A DNA stretch of 64,000 nucleotides, from contig OZ234501.1 of NCBI GenBank assembly GCA_965153455.1, positions 806,001 to 870,000 on the forward strand, read 5' to 3'. This stretch comes from Sphagnum compactum (Eukaryota; Bryophyta; Sphagnopsida; Sphagnales). Numbering within the stretch: the stretch's first letter is position 1; each line of letters begins with the position of its first letter. Below the pieces are notes generated by a model. It was not told the origin of the DNA. It did no database searches and saw nothing but the letters and a program-made list of their open reading frames with translations. Shown piece by piece: positions 21,666 through 32,619 of the stretch. The translations under genes were made by a program, and so were the position numbers.

Positions 21666-24600
21666 ATCTTCTTTTGTTGCAAATGAGGCCAAAAATCATA
21701 GCCATCAACTTTTAGGATCCTAGTTATTTACCACATTTTGATAAGACATAGAAGTACGCCTACAAACCCTGAAGAGCGATAAAGCCTTCCACATCTGATT
21801 CCAAGACGTGCATTCCACACTACATTCGAAACTGCAAAAATTACGTCTCCTTCATTTTTGTCTACAACATTTACGACACTTGACACAACAATAATTAAGA
21901 AAAAAGGAAAAAGGTGGGAATGGATGCTACTGAGTGCATTCTTTGTAATTGCAAAGGTTCCACATGCAAAAAAGTTGTAAACAATGCAATAACATATATT
22001 TTGTGGTGGGTTTTGTTGTTGAGCAAGATAACAGGAAGTTGATATTATATTATTGCTTGGCAATTCAAAAGGGGGTGAATGTTTAAGAAGAAGATTAACT
22101 TTGTGTTATGGAAGATGCGAGGAATAGTAGGAGAGTCTTACGATCCATTGAACATGGGCTCTTCTGTGTTTATAGCAGAAGGTCTAGTTTAACAAAATCT
22201 GGAACTTATGTACCTTGTATGTTGAAGTGTTGTTGGAGTTCCAACACTTGTCAATTGCAAGTCCCTTCTTTTGGCCTCCACATTGTATTCCCGATTCACC
22301 TGGCAACCAAGTTGTCTACTGGTGCATGCATATGCGATATGGAAGTAACACACCACCATTCGAAAAGAAATATGCTTATGGTGGGGTTTGTGTTAAAGGG
22401 ACATCAAAAGGAGGTAGGTTTTGGATGTGATGATAATTTTGTGTGCATGTTAGGGTGCCTTTGACATCTAGCTCCTTGGCGAGCTTTTCAACAAACTGTT
22501 GAGGACTGAGAGATCACACTTTAAAAAAAGCAAAGGTGTATTCCCGAAGAACAATCCCTATGCAGTAAGGAGACCATAACCCCATCACTTTTGAGACTAG
22601 AGCCCCATCACCCTTTTCTTGTCACGCCCAACCACCACTGGCAACCTACCATCCTCAAAACCCCCCACCCACCCCCCCCCCCCCACACAAAGCCACAAAA
22701 AGAAAAAGGAAAAAACACAATCAACAATACATCTTATGAACACCTACAAAAAGATCTCATGCAGAAATATGTCTTCAAAAGCTCTCTAGAACAAAAGGAG
22801 GAAGAGGAAAAAAGAAATCCCAGATAGAGACCGAGACAAAAAGAAAAAGAGGTCATACTAGGTTCCTAGCCAAGGATCAACAAATCCAAAAGACTCGATG
22901 ATCTTTTCTTAGAAACCAGAAATGAGGAGACAACTAATTTTGAGCATGAAGAAGGCCATTGTGTCTCATTCTTTAACAAACATTCAATGAGTTCTTCACA
23001 ATAATGCAGGATACCAGTCATGGAGAATGTTGCTTGTAACATGCAAAATCAACGATGTTGTATTGCTCTGTGAAAGATACCCCTTCAAGTAAATGAAAAT
23101 GGACATATGTTCTCCATATAGAAAAATAATAATAGAGACATTGCTTTAGCCACAACTAATATCGAGTGCTAGAAAACACTTGCAGTAATTCACATATGAG
23201 CGATTGGGTTTTGAATATTGGTTAGAATCTGAGAGGAACATTGATTGAGAAAACATAGGAACGTGATGGATATGTGAACATATTGCAAGACATGTTGCAT
23301 GAGTGGTGTGACATAGTTGAGCCCCATTTTCTACTACTACCTTATCACACCCAAATCGACATTGTCAACAATAACCTACTCACATGAAACGACCTGTTGC
23401 AAAATTGAACTCCAAAGATATCCAATTTCCAGTCCCAACCTTGCACTAAAATAGGTTCTTTCAAACCAGATGAAGGCAAAACATGTGAAGGAATAATTTG
23501 GTCCTGGCTAATTTTATGATGGTTTCCTTTGTACATCCATGAAGCAATAGTGACCACAACACTGACACTAATTGGTTTTTCCTTAATCCCAAACAAACCT
23601 CCTAAAACCTATGCTTAAAGACAGAAATGAAATCCGTTGAACCTTATTAAGGAGCCTCCTTCACAGCAACAAAATGAAAAGCGAGAAACAACAACATTGT
23701 TCAAACTCCACCCCGTTGCAATGACCCACCAAAGAAAGTTCCACATGCCATGTGACAAAGCAGCAAAGTGGTAAAGGTGTTACAAACATTACCGTAGGCG
23801 AGATGTGCCTAGTCATTATTCCATTGCATTGCACGAGCATCTCACCTTGTCCATTCTTTTTGTGCATATGGACATTTTTGAAAAATAGTTCTGATGCATC
23901 TTGCATGTGCCATGGACTATTACTACAAAAAATCAACAAAAAATTCTTGCTGAATTTTCGTGGTTGATTGCTGATCTCTTAGTATCTCAACCGCTTCCTA
24001 TGTTAACACACATAAACCCATTTCTAGAAGTAGCAATGGGAGGAGAAGAAGAAAAAGGAAAGAAGAGGTGATCCTTTAATACCTCATTCTTCCTTAGCGA
24101 GAGGATGTTCCCATGGCAGAGTCTATTGTTGTTGTGTCCTTGTCAAATTTGTCACCAACAATGTTTGATCCCTAGTTACCGATGGTGGTGACTTGTTTTG
24201 CATTTAACAATGTGTCTGTAACACTTCCTTGTCCACTAATGAAGCTTTTGTGTTTTCCAGCAGCATCATGCACTTGCTAGAAGCATTAGGGAAACATCGA
24301 TGCAACAAATGGAACCTTGTGGCAGTTGTTAAGGTGTTAATGTTTTTTTTTTGTCATTCTTGGGTTACTTGTGACTTGTGCGATTGTCCTTTTCTTGAAC
24401 TGCATCTCGGAGGTCGTCAAAATGTTGCATCAAGCACTTGCTATAGTGTTTCAGTAACCTGATTAATGCTGACTCCAAATCCTTGAGACGTTGTTTGTCC
24501 TTGTCAATCAGACACACCACTAAGATGCAGCCAACGCCATATTCCCCAAGTCATGTTGTTGTCCATTCAACCTCTAACAAAATGTTGGTTGTCATCTCTT

Positions 24601-24803
24601 CTCGATATCTCCAATCTCCGATGTGCTACTACTCATGGCAATGAAGAAAGAGGATCTCAAAACAACAACAAAAAAACATTGACAAAACACCCTATAGTGC
24701 AATCGCAAAGTAAAGTTTTCGCAGCAGGTGAAGTTCTCCTAGGAGCTTTCAAAAAGGAACACCAACTAGACTAATCCCCCAAATCCTAAAAAACCTTCGA
24801 AGC

Positions 24804-24938
24804 ATGTCACGGCCACTTCTTCTTCCTCAAAGACCCATGCATAGAAAGAGAAAATCGGCGAAGGTCTTATTCATCTTCTTCTTCCTATTCCTATTCCTGA
24901 CTTCAGAGGCATTGTTCTCCCATGCAAATGGTTCCTAG
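24804..24938 (+). CDS. Possible 44-aa ORF with signal-peptide-like segment
   Basis: Starts ATG TCA CGG and stops at TAG 24,936-24,938. A basic stretch (MHRKRKSAK) precedes a hydrophobic run (VLFIFFFLFLFL) and TSEALFSHANGS, the layout of a secretory signal peptide. No promoter or homologous copy was seen. A chance ORF is equally likely. Confidence 0.15.
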   Translation: MSRPLLLPQRPMHRKRKSAKVLFIFFFLFLFLTSEALFSHANGS

Positions 24939-25059
24939 ATTAGACTTTCTTCAAACATGATTCCTTTTTCTACTCCAAAACCTTGAAATAAGAAGTAGCG
25001 CCCTTGATCATGTAAAGCAAGAAGCTTCTCTTCACGATAGGATTGCAACGCAAAACTGC

Positions 25060-25345
25060 AACGCACATTTTATTCCTTATTTTAAGTTCCTGAAAAATCA
25101 TTGTTGTTCCCATCAAATTCCTCCTATTCCCATGGACAACCCATCAATGTCCTTTTGTTTTGATCAAGTTCCTATTCGATTCCAATGAAATTCTTCTTGC
25201 TCCCATCAATAATAACCCATTAATGGCATTTTATTCTCATCAGGTTCCCAAATAATTCCCATCAAATTAATCTTGTTCCCGCCAAATTCCCATCAAATTC
25301 CTTTTGTTCCCATAAAGTTCCCATTAGAATCCTTCTGTTCCCACG
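25060..25345. repeat. Degenerate short repeat, TTGTTCCCATCAAATTCC type
   Basis: The words TTCCCATCAAATTCC and TTTTGTTCCCAT recur about every 20-35 bp in imperfect copies. A low-copy, decayed tandem repeat. Confidence 0.5.
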
Positions 25346-25884
25346 GCTGTGGTGGATAGGTAGGTGAGGGGTGAGGAACCCTAATTTTAGCACAGGGCAT
25401 AGAATCCATCGTGCGGAGTTTGTTCGTGCATACTTTCGCTAAGCATTTTGGAGTTGGCCGGCGATTATTTTTTTGGGGGGAGGTTAGTGGGGGTGAGATT
25501 CATTTGTTGTGAAATTTGGTGGGAGGAGGAGCAAGAGAGATCTTCCTTGGGTTTGGTTGTTGGCCGGTTGTCGTGGGTGCACTAATCAAATAGGTGCGAC
25601 AATAGGGTAGAAGAAGAAAGAGACGGTGTGAGGCGACTTTCCGTCCCTCTACTCCCGGTTCTACAAGGTGATTATGCTTGGAAGCACAAAAGCTACTGGT
25701 GAAGGAAAAATGCAAATGTAATTATAGATGTTAAATTGCGTTTGTAGTTAAAATTAAGTAGCCTGCCTCCTATGCATCATTTACAATTAGGACTGATAGA
25801 TATATTTTTTCCAAGCTCACACACTACACATTCTAGGACTTTATGTCAAATTGTCATTCATTTAAACCAATGTTTAAGGACTCA

Positions 25885-26450
25885 ACACCATGTCCAACAT
25901 AGCTGCAAACCAGTAGTCACTTGAAATGTTGTTTCTAACACACAAGCTATTCGAATTCGGCTTGCCATAGCTCATTAGAAAGCTAATAACAAGGCGCATC
26001 TTGCTACCAAATCCTAAGCTCTGCAGCTAAACCAGCAAGAAGTTATGCTACAAACCCCGAGAGGGTTTTACAAAAGTGATAATTCAACTTGGCTGCAGAC
26101 CATCAGTCACTTAAAACATCATTTCTAACATATACATTATTCAAATCCAGCTTGCCTTAGCTTGTTAGATAGCTAACTACAAGGCGCAACTTTTAGCAAA
26201 TTTCAAGTTCTACAGCTGAACCAGCAAGAAGTTATGCTATGAAACTCGAGAGGGTTTTACAAAGGTGATAATCCAACTTGGCTGTAGACCATCAGTCACT
26301 TAAAACATCATTTCTAACACATAAATTATTCAAATCCAGCTTGGCTTAGCTCGTTAGAATTCTAACTACAAGGCGCAACTTACTAGCAAATTTCAAGCTC
26401 TGCAGCTGAACCAGCAAGAAGTTATGCTATGAAACCCGAGGGGGTTTGTG
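25885..26450 (+). repeat. Copy B internal subrepeats, about 190-bp period, 3 copies
   Basis: AACTTGGCTGCAGACCATCA-type starts occur near 25,895, 26,087 and 26,275, each ending with ACCAGCAAGAAGTTATGCTA and a CCCGAGAGGGTTT-type box. Copies C and D carry the same repeat. The CCGAGAGGG box is a short inverted-repeat-like element at each unit boundary. Confidence 0.8.
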
Positions 26451-26706
26451 AGATTTCTCTAAAGTTCCAATCTTCCAACACTATCACTACCTACCTTCAT
26501 TCCTTCAAAACTATTACAAGATTTTCATTCTACTTCCCTTCCTTCTCCCCTCTACTAAGACTAATCAGTTTTTTCCTCTTCAAGAAGCTTGTGGAAACAA
26601 GTATTCAAGATTGAATGAAAATTATTTCCGAGGCAAAGAGAGAGATCCCAATGATACGAGTCCGCCTTTTAAAGAGAAGGAGAAGGGAGGTGAAGGTAGA
26701 TTCAAA

Positions 26707-26829
26707 GCTTGGTGGCCAATGCATGGTTCCATGCTTGGTGGCCAATGGAATGTTCCAAGCTTGGTGGCCAATGGAAGGTTCCATGCTTGGTGGCCAATGG
26801 AATGTTCCAAGCTTGCTGGCCAATGGAAG
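26707..26829 (+). repeat. 26-bp tandem array, about 4.7 copies, with CCAAT motif
   Basis: The units start at 26,707, 26,733, 26,759, 26,785 and 26,811: GCTTGGTGGCCAATGGAA plus 8 bp. Each holds TTGGTGGCCAA, a small palindrome, and a CCAAT motif. The array lies 145-270 bp upstream of TATAAA and is found only in copy B; A, C and D have scattered CCAAT motifs here instead. Confidence 0.85.
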
Positions 26830-26974
26830 GTGAAGGAAAAACACCTTTTCACCTCTTCCATTTTCCCCCCCAGCAAACTTTACTTGAACCTTCAATTTTT
26901 TCCTTTGACCTCACGATTTTACTTTACCATGGTTCTAAGCCATTACTCACGCCTTCCTTTCCTTTTATTCGATT

Positions 26975-26980
26975 TATAAA
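26975..26980 (+). promoter_or_regulatory. TATA box of copy B
   Basis: TATAAA, 95 bp upstream of the ATG at 27,075. Spacing is like the TAAATAAAA boxes of copies A and C (about 80-90 bp). Downstream of the CCAAT array. Confidence 0.5.
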
Positions 26981-27074
26981 TTATGACTATGCACCTCAAT
27001 GTAACAAGTTCTTCACACCTTCATTGTCGATTTGATTTGATTGAAGATTTGACCTTTTTCCTCTCCTTGAAATT

Positions 27075-27497
27075 ATGGCATCGCGCATGGTCACATCTTA
27101 CGGGCCGCAAGCCGCACAAGCGAATGAAGAACCGCCTCCGGAGTCATCTCTAAATGTTACCCTAACACAGCATCCTTGTGATGAAGAACCCGAACCTCGA
27201 GAGGTGCATGCTCGTCTTGAAGTTGAACCCCCTCGAGCCTGGTACTATCGTATTTCTCCAAACTTTCGCACCCTGGTGATCTTGCTGCAAGTCGACCCCG
27301 ATTCTGGTGACGAACCCAAGACCGTTTGTGAAGGTTGTTACGAAACTGAAGATACTTCTATCTTCGCATGGTCTTCAGTTCCTGGCGTTGGACACTATTG
27401 TTGGTTGCGCGATCCGATTCGTCGACTGCCTCCTAATAGCAAGGCGGACTACCTAGTTCGCACCATCCGACGCATCCTAGATTTCCTACAGTTGTGA
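27075..27497 (+). CDS. Conserved unknown protein encoded by LTR-like unit (140 aa, intact)
   Basis: Complete ORF with ATG at 27,075 and TGA at 27,495-27,497. The start is chosen because it sits about 95 bp after TATAAA and matches the ATG position in copies A, C and D. Residues 1-60 are Pro/Glu-rich and probably disordered. Residues 60-80 hold a likely strand (TLVILLQVD). A Cys pair C-x2-C lies near residue 90 (VCEGCYE; the other copies have C-x-C there). The conserved core near residues 100-140 is GVGHYCWLRDPI, RRLP and YLVRTIRRILDFLQL. No signal peptide, transmembrane segment or known catalytic motif is visible, and the family is unknown. Codon structure is preserved against four diverged copies with many synonymous-looking differences, so it was once selected as protein. 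Confidence 0.7.
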   Translation: MASRMVTSYGPQAAQANEEPPPESSLNVTLTQHPCDEEPEPREVHARLEVEPPRAWYYRISPNFRTLVILLQVDPDSGDEPKTVCEGCYETEDTSIFAWSSVPGVGHYCWLRDPIRRLPPNSKADYLVRTIRRILDFLQL

Positions 27498-28054
27498 ACT
27501 ATCACTATGGCATAGCCCAAAATTTTAAATGTACTTGTAGCTCCTTGCTGAGCTTATCCTTATTCTAAATACATGTTTCAGTTATCATTAGATTCCTGTT
27601 GCCATTGGCACACTATCATACTATTTATTTGATCGTTGAGTTGCCTTGAATTACCTTATGTTCAACGGCTTGAAAATTATTCTATCTCTATTAGACCTTT
27701 CATTAACACCCCTTCAATTGCTTCGAGAATTTCCAACATGCTTGCTACTCCCTAACTACCATAACAAGACTAATGTTGTGTTGAACACCGCTAATTTTGG
27801 TGTTTACTTCTACCCCCAACCCTCTAGAGATTTCTCACCCCTAATTACGCAACAGAGTTTCTAAAACTATGGTTATAAGCCTTCGTTGAAGAAAAGAACT
27901 AATCCAACTCCTTATTCACTAATAACACATTTCAAAAAAGAAAACAACCCCCCTACGCACCAAGCACATTGATCATTCCCTATGAAGTCGCTAAAAGCCC
28001 TTAATAACCTTACCCCATTCAAATAACCCTGATGCATTTCTTAAAAATTGAGAC

Positions 28055-28077
28055 TACCGCACATGGTTGTGTCGGTA
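28055..28077 (+). other. Terminal hairpin of the LTR-like unit
   Basis: TACCGcACA...TGTgtCGGTA can fold on itself; it sits 9 bp from the 3' end of copy B. Copies C (41,078-41,100) and D (36,179-36,201, reverse strand) have it too, with changes in the loop. Confidence 0.6.
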
Positions 28078-28091
28078 TGGCTCACAGACGG

Positions 28092-29017
28092 ACATGGTGT
28101 GGTGATTTTACAGCAAGCGTGAGTTTTACAATGAGAAGGTGTTGATATAATACCAAAAGGGCAAGCACTCCAAGTGTCACAAGTAGGTCTCTTTCATTCG
28201 AGGCATTGTCACTCACGATCTGCAAATGCACATAGAGTCCATTTCGAAATTTGTTTCTCTCCCCCCCTAGCCCTAAACCCTAAACTGATTTGTTCATTTT
28301 TTTGGGTCAATAGGTGGCAAAAAGGTTAGAATGTTGCAAGCAAATAAATGACATCAAAATGATGATTAAGAGGTCAAGTTGTCCAGTAGGTGATGAATTT
28401 TAGACTCACAAGTTGTAGCTTATTACAATTCACCATTACTCCTCCCACTTATGCTTTAACCTAATGCATGTCTTCCTACTGTTTCCATCACTAATTCCAA
28501 AGTTAGTATGATCATGATGGCCACTACACTTGTGATGGCCATTGTTAGTTTTATGTCCTTCGCCACCCTTCTCACCCATTGTTTCTGAAGGAAGTTAGTT
28601 CACTTTAAAACACATGAAAGTGTTATTCGATATTGTGGCGGTGCACCTAGAATTGTCTTTTCCAAAGAAAAGACTAGTAGGTCCACCTTCAATCACTATT
28701 TAATTGAAGGATAACACCGAAATGTCAGTTGTGTCCACTTGACCTAGGCTTGAAGTTAAACTTGACAACTTGACTTCAAGTCACTCCTTGGTATCTTAGG
28801 GTACATAAAGCTTCTACAATGTTGTGGAAAAAGGGCAACGGTTCAACGGTTCAACGGTTCTTTGTAAACCAGGTACAATTTTAATCTTGTTTGCATGAGT
28901 CATCACAATAACATTTCCTCCACACCAATACATGTTATTTTGAGGTGAAAACACTCTACAACTAAAATGATGCTTCCAATGCCCTAACCACAGGTCTAGA
29001 GTGTATTTGTTTTTCAA
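28092..29017. other. No recognised gene
   Basis: AT-rich flank. It contains a short triplicated 10-mer CAACGGTTCA at about 28,835-28,862 and a telomere-like CCCTAAACCCTAAA near 28,266. No coding signal. Confidence 0.45.
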
Positions 29018-29949
29018 CTAGCAGGGCCAGCCTTTCAAGGCAGATTTCGGAGGCTTGTCTGAGTTGGAGATTGTTAGCATACTCTTGTATGCTGATGATA
29101 TGGCCATTTTGGCTGATGATGAAAGGGAACTGGAGCACAACATCCAAGTTCTCGAGGCAGTTACGCAGAAGTGGGAATTGACGAACAATGTAAAAAAAAA
29201 ACAATCTTTGGAAGGGAGATTGGAGGGTGGTAGATGGGGAAGCACTACCTGGAAACGTCACAACGCCCACCCCCATTATTATTCAGGGGGAGGCAATTGG
29301 GGAAGTCTAAGATTTTAAATATTTGGGGAGCACACCTACAGCTTTCGAAGATCTGGAGAAGGAACTAAGTCACCGTTGGGCGCTGGCGACTAGTAAATTT
29401 GTTCAACTCCAGCCCATCTGGTCCAACAACCAAATTTTGCTATGAACCAAAATGGTTTTTTACAGGGCCTGCATCCCATCAACCCATTCTATGAGTGCGA
29501 GTCGTGGGCGCTCACATAGGCCCAGGCAGGAAAGTTCAATGCCATCCACATGGGCTTTCTGTGCAAACTATCGAGGGTGAAGTGGTGGCAGAAATTGAGC
29601 AATGTAAAAGTCGTAGCCAGATGCGACATTGAAAAAATCCCCACGATGTTAAGCAAGACACACATGTGGTGGGCAGGGCACATGGTTAGGATGGGGAACA
29701 CTAGGCTTCCCAAGAAAATACTTTTTGGGGGATTGGCAAGGGCGGCGGAGGCCGAAGTAGAGGTTGGCCATGCTATACGAGCAAGATATTTGCGAGATTG
29801 CAACTGCTGGATTGGTTTCAGTCTTTGGGCACAAAACTCGTTCAACAAGCCCAACATGGTGGATCCTAGCCCAAAACAAAACCTTATGGGGGGTGTGCAT
29901 TGACAAACGCTGGCCACAAATGCCACCTGCACCAATGTTACCTTTGTAG
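29018..29949 (+). pseudogene. 5'-truncated LINE reverse transcriptase remnant
   Basis: Starts inside the reverse transcriptase palm at the catalytic box SILLYADDMAILADDE, followed by an ELEHNIQVLEAVTQKW helix typical of non-LTR (LINE) reverse transcriptases. Further on is the C-terminal landmark THMWWAGHMVRMGNTRLPKK, and it ends at a stop at 29,947-29,949. Several frameshifts and a stop lie in between, so the frames at 29,055, 29,253 and 29,550 must be read in turn. The upstream part (endonuclease and the rest of RT) is absent, as expected from 5' truncation during target-primed reverse transcription. A (TG)n microsatellite at 29,996-30,012 lies just after it. It is dead. Confidence 0.8.
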
Positions 29950-30446
29950 CAACTGAGATTAGCAAAGACAGGCCTCGCCCATTTTACGTGTAATTGTGTG
30001 TGTGTGTGTACATGTATCACTTGCACTTAGGTTCTTAAGATCATCATGAATTCATTGGTATTGAGCGCAAGGATTTATTCTAAAAATGCAAAGGATGGAT
30101 GGTAAATTAGAGGACCCATTTTTCTTCACTGTCAACCTACAACTGAGCCTTGCCACTATGTTTTTAGATTGAAAAAACCTATATATATATATTCCATGTA
30201 GAAAAAATGTCCATTTGTTTATTATTTGATCTGAAGGTCATGTGTACATTGAGAGATATGATTGGATCATAAAAATAATGTGAAAGTAGCTTTTGTCCAC
30301 CTATAGAATGGATTCTTCAACTTCAACGGGAGAATAGGATTATGTGTCGGGGACCCAAATGGCGAAATTCTGTTCATATTTACGTGCCTTCCATTTGTAC
30401 CATTTTTTTCTTGATACACTAAACCCTATCCCCATTCCTTTCCCCT

Positions 30447-31610
30447 TATATGTTTTTTTAGATTGAGGGTGGACACCTCATGAACGCCAATTGACTCGTA
30501 TAAACCATGGTCAAGATCGATCAAAAGGTCTATAAGGCCATAAAGCTTTCCAAGAGTTGTTGACCCACACCTTAAAAAACCATCAAAAGATTATTATAGA
30601 AGGAAAATCATGATGGAACCCTAATTTTTTTGTAAACAATAATGTTAGTTTTGAAAATTTCAACACGATGGCTCCATGGCAATATGTTTTTTTAGATTGA
30701 GGGTGGACACCTCATGAACGCCAATTGATTCGTACATATCATGATCGGGACTGATCAAAAGGTCTGTAAAGCCATAAAGCTCTCCAAAAATTATCAACCG
30801 AACCTTAAAATAACATCAAAAGATTATTACAAAAGGAAGATCATGATGGAACCTTAACTTTTTTATAAATAAAATGTTAGTTTTGAAATTTTCAAAAATA
30901 CGGCTACATGGCGATATGTTTTTTTTAGATTGAAGGTGGACACCTCATGAACGCCAATTGACTTGTATAGACCTTGATCAGGATCAATCAAAAGGTTTAT
31001 AAGGCCATAAAGCTCTTCGAAAGTTGACAAACCCACACCTTAAGAAAAATATCAAAACATTACTATAGAAGGAAGATCATTTGGAACCCTAATTTTTTTA
31101 TAAATAAGAATGTAAGTTTGAAATTTTCAAGAAGATGGCTACATGGTGATATTCTAGATTGAAGGTGGACACCTTGTGAATGCCAATTGATTCGTACAAA
31201 CGATGATTAGGATCAATCAAACGGTCTATAAGGCCATAAAGCTCTCTAAAAGTTATCAACCCACACCCAAAAAAAATTCAAAAGTTATTACAAAAGGAAG
31301 ATCACGATGGAACCATAACTTTTTTTAAACAAGAATGTGAATTGTGAAAAATTCAAGAAGACGACTACATGACAATATATATATTTAGATTGCGGGTGGA
31401 CACTTCATGAACGCCAATTGACTCGTACAGACCATGATCAGGATTGATCAAAAGGTCTATAAGGCCATAAATCTCATCAAGAGGTGTCCACCCACAATAA
31501 ATAAAAAACATCAAAAGATTAGTACAAAAATATCACTATGGAACCCTAATTTTTTAATAGATAACAATGTCAGTTGTGAACAAAAAAAAAAACTCCAACC
31601 TTGGATAAGA
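30447..31610. repeat. Satellite-like array, 231-bp unit, 5 copies
   Basis: GATTGAGGGTGGACACCTCA-type starts lie at 30,461, 30,695, 30,928, 31,157 and 31,388, a period of 229-234 bp. Each unit continues with ATGAACGCCAATTGA, a GGTCTATAAGGCCATAAAGC block and GGAACCCTAA. Copies diverge by roughly 10-20 percent by eye. There is no conserved reading frame across copies. Confidence 0.88.
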
Positions 31611-31707
31611 GATGTTTATTCTCACATTAAGTAACAATGAACAAAAAAAACTTAAGTTGACCAGATCAAGTAAGAGGAGAAGGAGGATTCATGGATGGGT
31701 TATAAAC

Positions 31708-32614
31708 TGTCGCAATCCTAAACCATTGGGTTCACAATTAAAAGTGAAGTCCAAGGGCTCATGAGGGCAAGAGTGTGTTTAGGTGTGAAACATACTCTCA
31801 CAAATGAGGGAGGGTGCAAGGGATGAAGCCCAATGACTCCCAAGTGCACTCCCACTTTGGGAGTTGCACTCGTGCGGGAGTTGCAAATGTTCAAAGCCTT
31901 GGTTGGAAGGGCAAAATAGCACCAAATTGAGCCTCAAGGACACCATTAGAAAGGTGTTGAAGCTTAAATTTTAAATGCCTTTGCATTATTCATTTAAACC
32001 TAATTTGCATGAGTTATGATCAAAAGAAGGGGCGAAAGTCAAATTGGGAGCTGACTCTCAATTACAAGTCCCTTGAAAGTAGGGGCCAAATGAGGTCCGA
32101 TTGGAGCATGCTATACATCATTGGAAAGATATTTTCAAGGGCTATAAGGTATTTTCCTCGAACTTTCAAAATAGACTTTATTTGAGAAAGATATGAACGT
32201 CCAAAGTTTTGAGACAATAGAGTCCTAATTTTGGAACTCCCATTTGGGAGTCTCGAGAAAAAATGACATTTGGATGTAGTCCCCATGGAGAGGCACATAG
32301 TATACTATAGGGAGGAAAGTGGTGTCTGCTCCCAAAGGTTGCGAGCCATGTGAAGCTTGTGTTTAAAGTTGTCCCTACTAAATCCGTCGCACCATTTCCA
32401 TTCAACTTGCACTAATCACCCTTTTTTCTTGGTTGTGCATGCTAATATCATCTTAAACTCTTGTTCGTGAGTTTGTCCTAGTCCCATCCTGGAGCTCTAG
32501 CACACCCCCTGCCCCCGAAGTGCTCCGAATTAGGAAGGTACCCCAATTCTCTTTTTCATCCACCGTTTCGATTTGGGACCCACCTTTGGGTCCCTTGAGA
32601 AGTTTGGGGCCGCA
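31708..32614. mobile_element. Solo-LTR-like repeat, family 2, copy 1
   Basis: Starts TGTCGCAATCCTA and appears to end GGGGCCGCA; flanks TAAAC (31,703-31,707) and TAAAA (32,615-32,619) match at 4 of 5 bases. It aligns with 41,501-42,318 in blocks, notably CATTTGGATGTAG followed by CCATGG and ATACTATA-GG-GGAA. The TG...CA ends and about 0.9 kb length fit a solo LTR. No protein frame is conserved. The 3' end is less certain than the 5' end. Confidence 0.6.
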
Positions 32615-32619
32615 TAAAA

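Larger units (their letters stand above)
18697..25059. other. Intergenic DNA, no recognised gene except weak coding-like patches
   Basis: No known family was identified. Coding-like minus-strand patches lie at 19,166-19,300 and 21,545-21,665 and are listed separately. On the plus strand, 22,215-22,430 has an open frame of mixed composition that I cannot assign. A C13-14 run lies near 22,672-22,684. No LTR ends or further copies of the repeat families seen elsewhere were found. Confidence 0.4.
25627..28086 (+). mobile_element. LTR-like unit copy B, 2.46 kb, with an intact protein frame
   Basis: Begins TGTGAGGCGACTTTC and ends GGTATGGCTCACA, flanked by the perfect 5-bp duplication GACGG (25,622-25,626 and 28,087-28,091). 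Order: conserved 5' block (25,627-25,890, shared with C and D), three subrepeats of about 190 bp, a 26-bp tandem array with CCAAT motifs, TATAAA, a 140-codon intact ORF, a conserved 3' region with GCTAATTTTGGTGTTTACTTC-like blocks, and a terminal hairpin. No second LTR, primer-binding site or gag/pol lies inside, so it is solo-LTR-like. It is the best-preserved copy and the natural reference for the family. Confidence 0.85.

Noticed and set aside
22664-22684. C-run as a possible assembly or regulatory feature
   Set aside because: C-runs of 12-14 occur at several places (43,070; 59,396; 63,765); no associated structure was seen.
26611-26979. Overlapping open frames in several phases in copy B, with repeated WWPM or GGQW words
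   Set aside because: These arise from the 26-bp tandem array, which is absent from the other copies, so they are not conserved genes.
30447-31610. CRISPR-like array
   Set aside because: Units are 231-bp tandem copies with no spacer structure, in plant-like nuclear DNA.
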